A stretch of DNA of 64,000 nt from Kordiimonadaceae bacterium (GCA_024236295.1 JACKKT010000003.1:196005-260004), one strand, 5' to 3'; counted from the stretch's first letter, positions 46,295 to 56,361 are shown. Translations and numbers: made by a program. The notes: a model not told the origin generated them from the sequence alone.

Positions 46295-48361
46295 CTATTT
46301 ATTGATCCCCAAAAGATCAAAAAAGAACGCATATTCGAGAGCGATCTGCTTATATCTTTTAAATCTTCCGGAAGCACCCCCATGCCCGGCTTCCATATCT
46401 GTTTCAAACAGAAGCAGGTTTCCATCTGTTTTATATTCCCGGAGTTTGGCAACCCATTTCATTGGTTCAAAATATTGCACCTGACTGTCATGAAGACCTG
46501 TTGTGACCAGAATATTTGGATAATCTTGACGCGCTATATTATCGTAAGGTGAATAGGATAGAATATAGTCATAATATTCTTTGATTTCAGGATTGCCCCA
46601 TTCGTCATATTCATTGGTGGTTAGCGGAATGCTTGTATCCAGCATGGTCGTTACCACATCTACAAAGGGAACATGAACCCCAACACCCAGGTATAATTCG
46701 GGAGCCATATTAAGAACGCTCCCCATCAGCAGCCCGCCTGCACTGCCTCCATTGGCATAGATTTTCTTTTTATTCGCGTAGCCCTTATTAATCAGTGCTT
46801 TGGTAACATCAATAAAATCAGTAAATGTATTTTTCTTGTTCAGCAATTTTCCGGACTCGTACCAGGGTCTGCCGAGCATCTGTCCCCCTCTGACATGGGC
46901 TATTGCATAAACAACGCCCCGATCAAGAAGGCTTAGTCTGGTTGCACTAAAACTTGGCTCAATGGTGATGCCGTATGATCCATAGGCATACTGAAAAAGC
47001 GGATTGCTCCCATCCTTTGAAAATTTGGATTTTCTATAAACAAGCGATACTGGGACATTTACGCCATCACGCGCTTTAATAAAAATCCTTTCGCTGATAT
47101 AATTTTTCGGATCAAAATCTCCTAAAATCTTATCCTGTTTTAAAAGAACCCTCTCTCCGCTTTGCAAATCAAATTCATAAACGGTCAGCGGTGTGGTTAA
47201 AGAACTATAAGACAGGCGAACATGGGTGCTGTCAACATCCGGATTACTTGAAATATTGACATCAAAAACCGGATCATCAAATTGTAATTCTCTTATTTTT
47301 CCCGTTTTGAAGTTTAAAACACAAATACGGTTTTCGCCATTTTCCTTTTCATGAAAAACGAGATCATTTTTAAAAACTGTAAAGTCTGAAATATAGACAT
47401 TTTCCCTGTGAGCTATGACATTTTCCCATTTACTTTTATCAGTAGTATGATTTTTATGAACTTTCATAATCCGAAAGTTTCTGGCCTCAAAATTTGTATA
47501 AATGTAAAAATAATCCCCCATTTTATCGACGGTATATTCATGATTTTCTTCCAAGGGCAGGAAGTGACTGAATTTTCCGTCCGGATTATCGGCATCAAGC
47601 ACGGAAACACCCGCACGGCTTGTGGTGTTATGAAAAATAAAAAGAACACTTTCATCCTTAGATTTTCCTAGAAATGTATAAAAAATGAGGTTCTTCTCTT
47701 CATATACAAGCACATCGTCTTTCTGTTCAGTGCCCAGTTTATGACGATAAACTTTGTTGCCCAGCAGGGTTTGCCTGTTTTTCTTAATATAGAAAACTGT
47801 CTTATTATCATTTGCCCAGAATAACTGACCTGACGTGCCTTTTAGTTTATCAGCTAACAATTTTCCGGTCTCAAGGTTCTTGAACCGAATCGTATAAATT
47901 CTTCGGCTTAAGGTATCTGTTGCGAATGCAGCCACTTTATTATCAGGGCTTATATAATATCCGCCGAGATTAAAATAACTGTATCCTTTAGCCATTTCAT
48001 TGACATCAAACAAAATTTCTTCTGCAGCATTTTCTTCATCTTTCCATCTTACATGGACCGGGTATTCGTTTATTTCATCGAATTTTGACTGGTACCAATA
48101 TTTTCTGTGAAGCACAGGAACAGAACTGTCATCTTTTTTTATTCGCCCGACTATCTCATCATATAACTTTGCCTGGAATTCCTCTGTATGAGCCATAACA
48201 GATTTCAGATATTTATTTTCCGCTTCAAGATGAGACAAAATTTCCGGATCTTCACGATTATCATCGCGCATCCAGTAATAATTATCGACTCGTTCATGCC
48301 CATGAACTTCCGTTTTGTGGGGTATTTTTTTAGCGACCGGTGCTGAAATCTTTTTGATCAT
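46295..48361 (-). CDS. S9 prolyl-oligopeptidase-family peptidase (oligopeptidase B)
   Basis: A 688-residue cytosolic serine peptidase cutting short peptides after basic residues if it is a true oligopeptidase B. The seven-bladed beta-propeller covers about residues 70-400. The catalytic domain shows the nucleophile in ANGGSAGGLLMG, the Asp region TGLHDSQV, and the His in EAGHGGASGRFKRY. No signal peptide is seen. Length fits PtrB-type enzymes. It probably shares an operon with the M28 peptidase. Confidence 0.92.
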   Translation of the reverse strand: MIKKISAPVAKKIPHKTEVHGHERVDNYYWMRDDNREDPEILSHLEAENKYLKSVMAHTEEFQAKLYDEIVGRIKKDDSSVPVLHRKYWYQSKFDEINEYPVHVRWKDEENAAEEILFDVNEMAKGYSYFNLGGYYISPDNKVAAFATDTLSRRIYTIRFKNLETGKLLADKLKGTSGQLFWANDNKTVFYIKKNRQTLLGNKVYRHKLGTEQKDDVLVYEEKNLIFYTFLGKSKDESVLFIFHNTTSRAGVSVLDADNPDGKFSHFLPLEENHEYTVDKMGDYFYIYTNFEARNFRIMKVHKNHTTDKSKWENVIAHRENVYISDFTVFKNDLVFHEKENGENRICVLNFKTGKIRELQFDDPVFDVNISSNPDVDSTHVRLSYSSLTTPLTVYEFDLQSGERVLLKQDKILGDFDPKNYISERIFIKARDGVNVPVSLVYRKSKFSKDGSNPLFQYAYGSYGITIEPSFSATRLSLLDRGVVYAIAHVRGGQMLGRPWYESGKLLNKKNTFTDFIDVTKALINKGYANKKKIYANGGSAGGLLMGSVLNMAPELYLGVGVHVPFVDVVTTMLDTSIPLTTNEYDEWGNPEIKEYYDYILSYSPYDNIARQDYPNILVTTGLHDSQVQYFEPMKWVAKLREYKTDGNLLLFETDMEAGHGGASGRFKRYKQIALEYAFFFDLLGINK

Positions 48362-48615
48362 AGTGTTTTTTAGTCTCTTAACGTATTATTTTACAAGGCA
48401 GTTAATATAATTCTCAGAAAGCCTGCAAGTAATATTATCTTATTCATTCAATTCCCGCATATATTTAATTTTTCGGGAACGGAATAAGATTAAATAGTAT
48501 TTTTCTTATCAAATTGGACAGGTAATTTCTTGCTCTATATATTCATTATGTTAAAAACAGTATGGAAGGGAAGAAATTATTTCTCCGTAATCTAAACCTC
48601 TGAAAGGAGTAGAGG

Positions 48616-49002
48616 ATGTCAGATATCAAGCGGCCAACCTCGCCGCATCTGCAGGTATATTCATGGAGCCTGGAGATGGCACTGTCCATTCTCCATCGGG
48701 CGACAGGTGTTGCCCTTGGTGGTGGCGCTTTGCTGATTACATGGTGGGTTATTGCCATTGCAACAGGCCCGGATGCTTATGACCAGTTCCGCATATTTAT
48801 GAGTGGGATAATTGGGAAAACCATTTTATTTGGCTTTACATTCTCACTTATGCTCCACCTGTGTAATGGAATTCGCCATTTATTCTGGGATATGGGTAAA
48901 GGATTTGAACTTGAAGATACCCATCGTTCAAGCAAAATGGTCTTATTTTCCAGCATCGTGCTAACGATCCTGTGCTGGGTCATTGGCTATGGTATGATAT
49001 AG
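48616..49002 (+). CDS. sdhC: Succinate dehydrogenase cytochrome b556 subunit (SdhC)
   Basis: A 128-residue membrane anchor with three helices. RPTSPHLQVYSW and SILHRATG carry the quinone-site residues, and HLCNGIRHLFWD holds the haem-ligand His. AAAGGAG precedes the ATG. First gene of sdhCDAB. Confidence 0.95.
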   Translation: MSDIKRPTSPHLQVYSWSLEMALSILHRATGVALGGGALLITWWVIAIATGPDAYDQFRIFMSGIIGKTILFGFTFSLMLHLCNGIRHLFWDMGKGFELEDTHRSSKMVLFSSIVLTILCWVIGYGMI

Positions 49003-49013
49003 GGAGAGATAAT

Positions 49014-49388
49014 ATGAGCTTACGTTCCCCGCTTGGAAAAGTCCGCGGCCTTGGGTCTGCCAAAACCGGCACCCATCACTGGTGGATGCAGAAAGTTACC
49101 GCTGTGGCCCTGATCCCGTTGACCATCTGGTTTGTATCTAGTGTCGTGCAAATGACGCAGGCCAGCTATGAAGTGGTTATTAACTGGATGACTTCGCCTA
49201 TCGTTACATTGTTGATGACATTATTTGTCGCAACCGGCATTTATCATTTAAAACTCGGGCTTCAGGTGGTTATTGAAGACTATATCCACTCAGAATCGGC
49301 AAAAGTTGTGCTTCAAATGCTTGTATCATTTTGCTGCATTATCACTGGTACAGCCGCTGTATTTTCCATATTAAAAATTGCGCTTTAA
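49014..49388 (+). CDS. sdhD: Succinate dehydrogenase membrane anchor (SdhD)
   Basis: A 124-residue three-helix anchor. RSPLGKVRGLGSAKTGTHHWW and the quinone-site His stretch YHLKLGLQVVIEDYIH are characteristic of alphaproteobacterial SdhD. The frame extends back to 48972 inside sdhC, but the ATG at 49014 follows AGGGAGAG and is correct. Confidence 0.94.
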   Translation: MSLRSPLGKVRGLGSAKTGTHHWWMQKVTAVALIPLTIWFVSSVVQMTQASYEVVINWMTSPIVTLLMTLFVATGIYHLKLGLQVVIEDYIHSESAKVVLQMLVSFCCIITGTAAVFSILKIAL

Positions 49389-49400
49389 GGTTAAATCATA

Positions 49401-51188
49401 ATGACAAAATCATATGAAATAGAAGATCACGCCTATGATGCTATTGTCGTCGGCGCCGGCGGAGCTGGCCTTCGCGCCGCTATGGGTATTGCAGAAAGCG
49501 GCCTTAAAACCGCCTGTATATCAAAAGTATTCCCGACACGTTCGCATACAGTAGCTGCGCAGGGCGGCATTGCCGCATCACTTGGCAATATGGGTCCGGA
49601 TAAATGGCAGTGGCATATGTATGACACTGTAAAAGGATCAGACTGGCTAGGTGACCAAGATGCCATTGAATATATGGTAAGGCAGGCACCGGAAGCCGTT
49701 TATGAGCTGGAGCATTTCGGGGTTCCTTTCAGTCGTACAGAAGCTGGGCGTATATATCAGCGTCCCTTCGGCGGGATGACAACTGAATTTGGTGAAGGGC
49801 CAGCCGCTCAACGCACATGCGCCGCCGCGGACCGGACCGGACATGCCATGCTTCATTCGCTTTATCAGCAGTCGCTTAAATATGATACCGACTTTTATGT
49901 TGAATATTTTGCCATCGACCTGATCATGGAAAATGGTGAATGCCGCGGGGTTATTGCCCTTGATATGAACAGCGGCAAACTTCACCGTTTTCGGGCCCAT
50001 TCAACAACCCTGGCAACAGGCGGGTATGGACGGGCCTATTTCTCGGCAACATCCGCCCATACCTGTACCGGGGATGGTGGCGGTATGGTTCAGCGTGCCG
50101 GATTGCCGCTTCAGGATCTTGAATTTGTGCAATTCCATCCGACAGGCGTTTATGGTGCCGGGGTTCTGATTACCGAAGGCGCCCGCGGAGAGGGCGGATA
50201 TCTGGTCAATTCGGAAGGGGAGCGTTTCATGGAACGCTATGCCCCTTCTGCCAAAGACCTGGCCTCTCGTGATGTGGTTTCCCGCTCCATGTCATACGAA
50301 ATTCGTGAAGGGCGCGGTGTTGGTGAACATAAGGATCATATTTATCTGCACCTTGATCATCTGGATGCAGCTATCCTTCACGAGCGTCTTCCCGGCATTT
50401 CCGAATCCGCGAAAATTTTTGCCGGTGTTGATGTGACAAAACAACCAATTCCGGTACTGCCGACTGTTCATTATAATATGGGCGGCATTCCAACCAATTA
50501 TCATGGTGAGGTATTAAATCCATCAAAAAGTGATCCGGACCGGATTGTCCCCGGCCTAATGGCCATTGGCGAAGCGGCATGTGTTTCGGTTCATGGTGCC
50601 AACCGGCTCGGATCAAATTCGCTTATCGACCTTGTTGTGTTTGGTCGGGCCGCCGCAAAAAGGGTTGCCGATGTGGTGGAACCGGGTAAAGCCCATCCAA
50701 CTCTCGCAGCGGACCATGCCGATATGGCGCTTTCCCGCCTTGATCGTCTGAGGTATGCGGACGGGGCCATTTCAACCGCGCAAATCCGCGATAAAATGCA
50801 GCGGACCATGCAAGGAAACTGTGCCGTATTCAGAACGGAAGAAGTTCTTGAGGAAGGCAAACAGAAAATTGACGACGTGGCAAAACTGCTTCCTGATATT
50901 AAAACCTTTGACCGTTCACTGGTCTGGAACAGTGATCTGATTGAATCGCTTGAGCTTGAAAATCTGATGGCACAGGCCCAGATCACCATGCACTGCGCCG
51001 CCAACCGCAAGGAAAGCCGCGGTGCCCATATGCATGAGGATTATCCGGACCGTAATGATGATAAATGGATGAAACATACCGTTGCCCGCCTTGAAAACGG
51101 CAAGGTTGATATCAGCTATCGTCCGGTTCATGATTATACGCTGACCGATGAAATTGACTATATTAAACCAAAACCACGTGTTTACTGA
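49401..51188 (+). CDS. sdhA: Succinate dehydrogenase flavoprotein (SdhA)
   Basis: A 595-residue FAD subunit oxidising succinate to fumarate. The dinucleotide motif GAGGAGLRAAMG, the FAD-linked His in TRSHTVAAQGGI, and the active-site block HPTGVYGAGVLITEGARGEGG are intact. Normal length. Third gene of the operon. Confidence 0.97.
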   Translation: MTKSYEIEDHAYDAIVVGAGGAGLRAAMGIAESGLKTACISKVFPTRSHTVAAQGGIAASLGNMGPDKWQWHMYDTVKGSDWLGDQDAIEYMVRQAPEAVYELEHFGVPFSRTEAGRIYQRPFGGMTTEFGEGPAAQRTCAAADRTGHAMLHSLYQQSLKYDTDFYVEYFAIDLIMENGECRGVIALDMNSGKLHRFRAHSTTLATGGYGRAYFSATSAHTCTGDGGGMVQRAGLPLQDLEFVQFHPTGVYGAGVLITEGARGEGGYLVNSEGERFMERYAPSAKDLASRDVVSRSMSYEIREGRGVGEHKDHIYLHLDHLDAAILHERLPGISESAKIFAGVDVTKQPIPVLPTVHYNMGGIPTNYHGEVLNPSKSDPDRIVPGLMAIGEAACVSVHGANRLGSNSLIDLVVFGRAAAKRVADVVEPGKAHPTLAADHADMALSRLDRLRYADGAISTAQIRDKMQRTMQGNCAVFRTEEVLEEGKQKIDDVAKLLPDIKTFDRSLVWNSDLIESLELENLMAQAQITMHCAANRKESRGAHMHEDYPDRNDDKWMKHTVARLENGKVDISYRPVHDYTLTDEIDYIKPKPRVY

Positions 51189-51205
51189 GTGGAGGATAAG
51201 ACAAA

Positions 51206-51988
51206 ATGGCTGAATTTAAACTTCCAAAAAACTCTACTTATAAAAAAGGTAAAACATGGCCTGCCGAAGAAGGCGCCACACGCATCAAGCGATTCAATAT
51301 TTATCGCTGGAACGAGGACGATGGGGAAAACCCGCGCATCGACACCTATGAGATCGACCTTGATAAATGCGGGCCAATGGTGCTTGATGCGCTGATTAAG
51401 ATTAAAAATGAAATTGACCCGACCCTGACATTCAGACGGTCATGCCGCGAGGGGGTTTGTGGCTCCTGCGCCATGAATATCGGCGGTAAAAACACCCTTG
51501 CCTGTACAATTGATATTGCGGCTTATAAAGGGGATGTGAATATTTTCCCGCTGCCGCATATGGATGTGGTTAAGGATCTGGTACCTGACCTGACCAATTT
51601 TTATGCGCAATATGCATCAATCAAGCCATGGATGCAGACCCAGACACCAACGCCAAGCGGCACTGAACGGCTGCAAAGCCCGAAAGACCGTGAAAAACTG
51701 GACGGGCTTTATGAATGTGTGCTTTGCGCCTGCTGTTCAACCAGCTGCCCGAGTTACTGGTGGAACAGTGACCGTTATCTGGGCCCGGCCGTATTGCTGC
51801 AAGCCTATCGCTGGCTCATCGACAGTCGCGATGAAAATACCGGTGAGCGCCTTGATAATCTTGAGGACCCGTTCCGGCTTTATCGCTGCCATACCATTAT
51901 GAACTGCACCAACACATGCCCCAAAGGCCTTAACCCGGCCAAGGCGATTGCAGAAATTAAGAAAATGATGGTGGAAAGACAGGGGTAG
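51206..51988 (+). CDS. sdhB: Succinate dehydrogenase iron-sulfur subunit (SdhB)
   Basis: A 260-residue subunit with three clusters: [2Fe-2S] in SCREGVCGSCAMNI, [4Fe-4S] and [3Fe-4S] in CVLCACCSTSCPSYWW and CTNTCPKGLNP. It passes electrons from SdhA to quinone. A strong terminator follows. Confidence 0.97.
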   Translation: MAEFKLPKNSTYKKGKTWPAEEGATRIKRFNIYRWNEDDGENPRIDTYEIDLDKCGPMVLDALIKIKNEIDPTLTFRRSCREGVCGSCAMNIGGKNTLACTIDIAAYKGDVNIFPLPHMDVVKDLVPDLTNFYAQYASIKPWMQTQTPTPSGTERLQSPKDREKLDGLYECVLCACCSTSCPSYWWNSDRYLGPAVLLQAYRWLIDSRDENTGERLDNLEDPFRLYRCHTIMNCTNTCPKGLNPAKAIAEIKKMMVERQG

Positions 51989-52008
51989 CTTTCAAAGACG
52001 TATAAAAT

Positions 52009-52040
52009 AAAAAGGCCAGCTTAATAGCTGGCCTTTTTTT
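52009..52040 (+). terminator. Rho-independent terminator of sdhCDAB
   Basis: GGCCAGC pairs with GCTGGCC around a six-base loop TTAATA, preceded by As and followed by seven Ts, 20-odd bases after the sdhB stop. Confidence 0.92.
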
Positions 52041-52057
52041 ATTCGTATCGTTTTAGT

Positions 52058-53077
52058 TTAAGCCTTTTTCAGATAATCGCGGCACAAAACTTCGGCGATC
52101 TGAACGGCGTTTAAGGCCGCGCCTTTCAGCAGGTTATCCGACACACACCAAAGGTTAAGGCCGTATTTCACTGTGTCATCCTTGCGTATACGGCTGATAT
52201 AGGTCGCAAATTCACCCGCTGCATCAATCGGTGTGATATAACCGCCGTCTTCGCGCTTATCAACCACCATGATACCGGGCGCTTCGCGCAGGATTTCACG
52301 GGCGCGTTTCACGGTCATTTCCCGCTCAAATTCAAGGTTGATACTTTCACTGTGGCTAAGGAATACAGGAACGCGCACACAAGTTGCTGTCACACTGATA
52401 TCCGGATCAAGAATTTTGCCAGTTTCCACAACCATTTTCCATTCTTCTTTTGTTGACCCGTCTTCCATAAACACGTCAATATGCGGAATGACGTTAAAAG
52501 CGATTTGTTTTGGATAAACGTTCATTTCTACAGGGTCATTGACAAAAATAGCCCGGGTCTGGGTCCAGAGCTCTTCCATCGCCGCCTTGCCGCTGCCGGA
52601 GACGGACTGATAGGTTGAAACCACGCAGCGTTTGATTTTTGCCGCATCATGAAGCGGTTTTAAGGCCACAACCATCTGTGCGGTAGAACAGTTTGGATTG
52701 GCGATAATATTTTTCTTAGTATATCCCTTAATCGCATGGGCATTTACCTCCGGCACGATCAGCGGTACATCAGGATCCATTCTGAAATATGAGCTGTTAT
52801 CGATCACAACACAGCCTGTTTTACCGATTTTTTCGCCCCATTTTTTGGAAATTGCGCCGCCCGCTGACATAAGGGCAATGTCCGTTCCCTTAAAATCATA
52901 ATCATCAAGACATTTGCACTTAATCGTCTTGTCCCCAAAGGTCACTTCCTGACCGATCGATTTACGTGACGCCAGGGCCACTACTTCTGAAACGGGGAAT
53001 TGGCGTTCATGCAGTATATTCAGCATTTCGCGGCCAACGTTGCCGGTCGCTCCTACGACGGCGACTTTATAGGACAT
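52058..53077 (-). CDS. asd: Aspartate-semialdehyde dehydrogenase (Asd)
   Basis: A 339-residue NADPH enzyme reducing aspartyl phosphate, feeding lysine, threonine and methionine synthesis. GATGNVGREM binds NADP; the catalytic Cys is in IIANPNCSTAQMV. The ATG at 53077 has TTGGAG upstream and is preferred to the TTG at 53089. It ends the leuC-leuD-leuB-asd chain. Confidence 0.96.
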   Translation of the reverse strand: MSYKVAVVGATGNVGREMLNILHERQFPVSEVVALASRKSIGQEVTFGDKTIKCKCLDDYDFKGTDIALMSAGGAISKKWGEKIGKTGCVVIDNSSYFRMDPDVPLIVPEVNAHAIKGYTKKNIIANPNCSTAQMVVALKPLHDAAKIKRCVVSTYQSVSGSGKAAMEELWTQTRAIFVNDPVEMNVYPKQIAFNVIPHIDVFMEDGSTKEEWKMVVETGKILDPDISVTATCVRVPVFLSHSESINLEFEREMTVKRAREILREAPGIMVVDKREDGGYITPIDAAGEFATYISRIRKDDTVKYGLNLWCVSDNLLKGAALNAVQIAEVLCRDYLKKA

Positions 53078-53112
53078 TAGTTTCTCCAATATTTATAATA
53101 GTATTATAGGGT

Positions 53113-54210
53113 TTAGTTGCTTAATTTTTCCATGGCAGCGACAATATGACTGCCCATTTCACCTGTTGTGACAAGCGTCATTCCAGGCTGGTTAATATCG
53201 GCCGTTCGAATATTATTCGCGAGAACCTCGTTCACCGCATTTTCAATTAAATCCGCCGCTGCCGGTTCATCAAATGTATAACGAAGCGCCATGGCAAAAC
53301 TGAGAATGGTGGCGATCGGGTTTGCAATCCCCTTACCGGCAATATCCGGCGCGCTGCCATGTACGGGTTCATAAAGAGCACCCTTACCCGCCTCACCCAG
53401 GCTCGCGGATGGTAACATGCCGAGGGAACCTGTCAGCATAGCGGCAATATCACTGAGCATATCACCAAAAAGATTGTCGGTCAGGATGACATCAAACTGC
53501 TTTGGTGTGCGGACAAGCTGCATGGCACAGTTATCGGCATACATATGTTCAAGCTTTACGTCCGGATAATCCTTGGCTATCACATTAACCTCTTCGCGCC
53601 ACAAAAGGCCACTTTCCATCACATTGGCTTTTTCAACGGATGTCACATGGCTGTTTCTTTTACGGGCAAGATCAAATGCCACATGCGCCACACGGTGAAT
53701 TTCGTATGTTTCATATACTTGCGTATTTACACCACGGCGCTGACCATTGGAAAGTTCGGTAATGCCGCGCGGCTCACCGAAATAAACACCGCCGGTCAGT
53801 TCACGGACAATCATAATATCAAGGCCGCTGACCAGTTCCGGTTTCAGGCTGGAGGCATCAACCAGCGGCTCAAAACACATGGCCGGACGCAGATTGGCAA
53901 AAAGATTAAGTTCTTTACGCAGTTTTAAAAGACCCGCTTCCGGGCGTTTGTCATAGGCAACACCGTCCCATTTAGGGCCCCCAACGGCGCCGAACATGAC
54001 GGCGTCAACCTGTTTGGCTTTTTCAAGCGTATGGCCCGCTAACGATGTGCCATATTCGTCATATGCGCGGCCGCCGACATGATCTTCGGAAAGGTCAAAT
54101 TTTATGTCTTTCTTTTCTTCAAGCCAGGCGACGATTTTTTTGACCTCGGTCATGGCTTCCGGACCAATTCCATCCCCTGGCAATATTAGCATACTGTGTG
54201 TTTTGCTCAT
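53113..54210 (-). CDS. leuB: 3-isopropylmalate dehydrogenase (LeuB)
   Basis: A 365-residue NAD enzyme of leucine synthesis. LILPGDGIGPEAM, the arginine-rich substrate loop LLKLRKELNLFANLRPA and DNLFGDMLSDIAAMLTGSLGMLPSAS are standard. The frame extends to 54270 into leuD, but the ATG at 54210 follows AGAGAAG and is correct. It starts one base after leuD. Confidence 0.96.
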   Translation of the reverse strand: MSKTHSMLILPGDGIGPEAMTEVKKIVAWLEEKKDIKFDLSEDHVGGRAYDEYGTSLAGHTLEKAKQVDAVMFGAVGGPKWDGVAYDKRPEAGLLKLRKELNLFANLRPAMCFEPLVDASSLKPELVSGLDIMIVRELTGGVYFGEPRGITELSNGQRRGVNTQVYETYEIHRVAHVAFDLARKRNSHVTSVEKANVMESGLLWREEVNVIAKDYPDVKLEHMYADNCAMQLVRTPKQFDVILTDNLFGDMLSDIAAMLTGSLGMLPSASLGEAGKGALYEPVHGSAPDIAGKGIANPIATILSFAMALRYTFDEPAAADLIENAVNEVLANNIRTADINQPGMTLVTTGEMGSHIVAAMEKLSN

Positions 54211-54211
54211 T

Positions 54212-54838
54212 TTACTTCTCTTGTCTTTGACTATAAAGCCACGGTTGCTGGGCTTTTTGTTTTGCTTCAAAAGCGGCTATTTTATCACCCTTAACCATGG
54301 TCAGGCCAATATCATCAAGGCCATTGATCAGGCAGTGCTGGCGGAAGCTGTCTACTTCAAATTTAACCACCTGCCCGTCGGGACGGGTAATTTCCAGATT
54401 TTCAAGATCAATGGTAAAAAGCGCGTTGGCGCCATGCTCGGCGTCCTTCATCATCTCGTCAACGATTTCTTCCGGCAGCGCAATTGGCAGCAGGCCATTT
54501 TTAAAACAGTTGCCATGGAAAATATCGGCAAAACTTGGTGCAATAATGGCCTTAATGCCAAAATCCTTTAAAGCCCAGGGCGCATGTTCACGGCTGGAAC
54601 CGCAGCCAAAATTTTCCCCGGCAATAAGGATTTCAGCATTTCGGTAAGCTGGCTTGTTCAGCACAAAATCTGACCGTTCAGACCCATCATCATTATAACG
54701 GATATTTGAAAAGGCATATTTGCCAAGCCCGGTCCGCTCAATGGTCCGCAGGTGTTTTTGCGGAATGATCATGTCCGTATCAACATTGGTTATGGGAAGC
54801 GGGGCAGCAACCGCGCGGATTTTTGTAAATTTATCCAT
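54212..54838 (-). CDS. leuD: 3-isopropylmalate dehydratase small subunit (LeuD)
   Basis: The 208-residue swivel-domain subunit. NVDTDMIIPQKHL and NFGCGSSREHAPWAL (substrate binding) are complete. It forms the isomerase with LeuC, whose stop is three bases before its start. Confidence 0.96.
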   Translation of the reverse strand: MDKFTKIRAVAAPLPITNVDTDMIIPQKHLRTIERTGLGKYAFSNIRYNDDGSERSDFVLNKPAYRNAEILIAGENFGCGSSREHAPWALKDFGIKAIIAPSFADIFHGNCFKNGLLPIALPEEIVDEMMKDAEHGANALFTIDLENLEITRPDGQVVKFEVDSFRQHCLINGLDDIGLTMVKGDKIAAFEAKQKAQQPWLYSQRQEK

Positions 54839-54841
54839 GTC

Positions 54842-56248
54842 TTAAAGCTCCCTGATATCTGTTAAATGACCTGTAATCGCGGCGGCGGCGGCCATTGCCG
54901 GGCTGACCAGATGGGTACGGCTCTTCGGTCCCTGACGCCCTTCAAAATTACGGTTTGACGTTGAGGCACAGCGCTGACCCGGCAGCAGTTTATCCGCATT
55001 CATCGCCAAACACATTGAGCATCCAGGTTCCCGCCAGTCAAATCCGGCATCAATAAATACCTGATCCAGCCCTTCCTGTTCCGCCTGAAGCTTGACAAGT
55101 CCACTTCCTGGCACGATCAGTCCTTCAACAGACGGGTTAATTTTGCGACCACGTACTACTTCGGCAACGGCGCGCATATCTTCAATACGGCCATTGGTGC
55201 AGGATCCAATGAAGACCTTGTCCACTTTTATATCCGTAAGTCTGGTACCCGGCTCCAGCCCCATATAGGCAAGCGCCCGTTCGATGGATGCTTTTTTATC
55301 AGGATCACTCGCATCCGCCGGATTTGGTACAATACCGGTAATCGGCAGAACGTCTTCAGGACTGGTTCCCCAGGTTACCTGCGGCACAATATCAGCGGCA
55401 TCAATAAAGACTTCCTTGTCATATTTTGCGCCTTCATCCGATTTTAGACTGTTCCAGTACGTCATGGCCATTTCAAATTCAGCCCCTTTGGGCGCTTTGG
55501 GCCTTCCTTTAATATAATCATATGTTTTCTGGTCAGGGGCAATCAGACCGGCACGGGCGCCACCCTCAATGGACATATTACAGACGGTCATGCGCCCTTC
55601 CATCGATAAATCACGGAAAACGGAGCCCGTAAATTCAATGACCGAGCCGGTCCCGCCAGCGGTGCCGATTTTCCCAATAATTGCCAGGGCAACATCCTTG
55701 GCGGTAACACCAAGGCCCAGTTTCCCGCTGACATCAATGCGAAGGTTTTTTGATCTTTTCAGTATCAGGGTCTGTGTCGCCATCACATGCTCAACTTCTG
55801 AAGTACCTATTCCAAAGGCCAAAGCTCCAAATGCCCCATGGGTTGATGTATGACTGTCACCGCAAACGATTGTGGTCCCGGGTAGTGTAAAACCCTGCTC
55901 AGGGCCGACAATATGAACAATACCCTGACGGGCGTCCATCATCGGAATGTAATCAACGCCAAATTCCTTTGCATTTCGCTCTAATGCATCAAGCTGGTTT
56001 TTACTTTCAATGCTGTCGATCCTTGTTTCACGATCAGTCGTTGTCGGAACATTATGATCAGGAACCGCCAGGATGGTTTCAACCCGGCGTAGGCCTCGAC
56101 CTGCCAGCCTAAGCCCTTCAAAAGCCTGCGGGCTTGTCACTTCATGAATAATATGGCGGTCGATATAAAGAAGGCTATTGCCACTTTGCTGTTCTTCAAC
56201 AACATGAGCATCCCAAATTTTATCATATAATGTTCGCGGATTTGTCAT
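54842..56248 (-). CDS. leuC: 3-isopropylmalate dehydratase large subunit (LeuC)
   Basis: A 468-residue aconitase-family subunit with a [4Fe-4S] cluster. VCGDSHTSTHGAFGALAFGIGTSEVEH, IGSCTNGR and CSMCLAMN hold the cluster cysteines. The ATG at 56248 has GGAAGAG upstream; the longer frame to 56278 lacks support. A terminator hairpin lies only 33 bases before the start, with a -10-like TATAAT beyond it, hinting at attenuation. Confidence 0.96.
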   Translation of the reverse strand: MTNPRTLYDKIWDAHVVEEQQSGNSLLYIDRHIIHEVTSPQAFEGLRLAGRGLRRVETILAVPDHNVPTTTDRETRIDSIESKNQLDALERNAKEFGVDYIPMMDARQGIVHIVGPEQGFTLPGTTIVCGDSHTSTHGAFGALAFGIGTSEVEHVMATQTLILKRSKNLRIDVSGKLGLGVTAKDVALAIIGKIGTAGGTGSVIEFTGSVFRDLSMEGRMTVCNMSIEGGARAGLIAPDQKTYDYIKGRPKAPKGAEFEMAMTYWNSLKSDEGAKYDKEVFIDAADIVPQVTWGTSPEDVLPITGIVPNPADASDPDKKASIERALAYMGLEPGTRLTDIKVDKVFIGSCTNGRIEDMRAVAEVVRGRKINPSVEGLIVPGSGLVKLQAEQEGLDQVFIDAGFDWREPGCSMCLAMNADKLLPGQRCASTSNRNFEGRQGPKSRTHLVSPAMAAAAAITGHLTDIREL

Positions 56249-56280
56249 TGCTCTTCCTGTTTTTCCTGTTCCAAACACAA

Positions 56281-56312
56281 AAAATGAGGCTCCGTTTCCC
56301 GAGCCTCATTTT
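56281..56312 (-). terminator. Terminator/attenuator hairpin between rplS and leuC
   Basis: AAAATGAGGCTC (minus strand) pairs perfectly with GAGCCTCATTTT around an eight-base loop and runs into further Ts. It can end the rplS transcript. An upstream GAGGC/GCCTC pair (56338-56317) offers a mutually exclusive fold, as in attenuators. Confidence 0.85.
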
Positions 56313-56341
56313 GCCAGAGGCCCTTAAAATGAAGCCTCGAA

Positions 56342-56347
56342 ATTATA
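56342..56347 (-). promoter_or_regulatory. Possible leuC -10 box
   Basis: TATAAT on the minus strand between rplS and the hairpin. No good -35 box is seen at 16-18 bases, so this is tentative. Confidence 0.3.
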
Positions 56348-56361
56348 AAGACGGTCAGGTC

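Noticed and set aside
48572..48584. AGAAAT-T-ATTTCT inverted repeat before sdhC
   Set aside because: Short and AT-only; likely chance, with no support for an operator.
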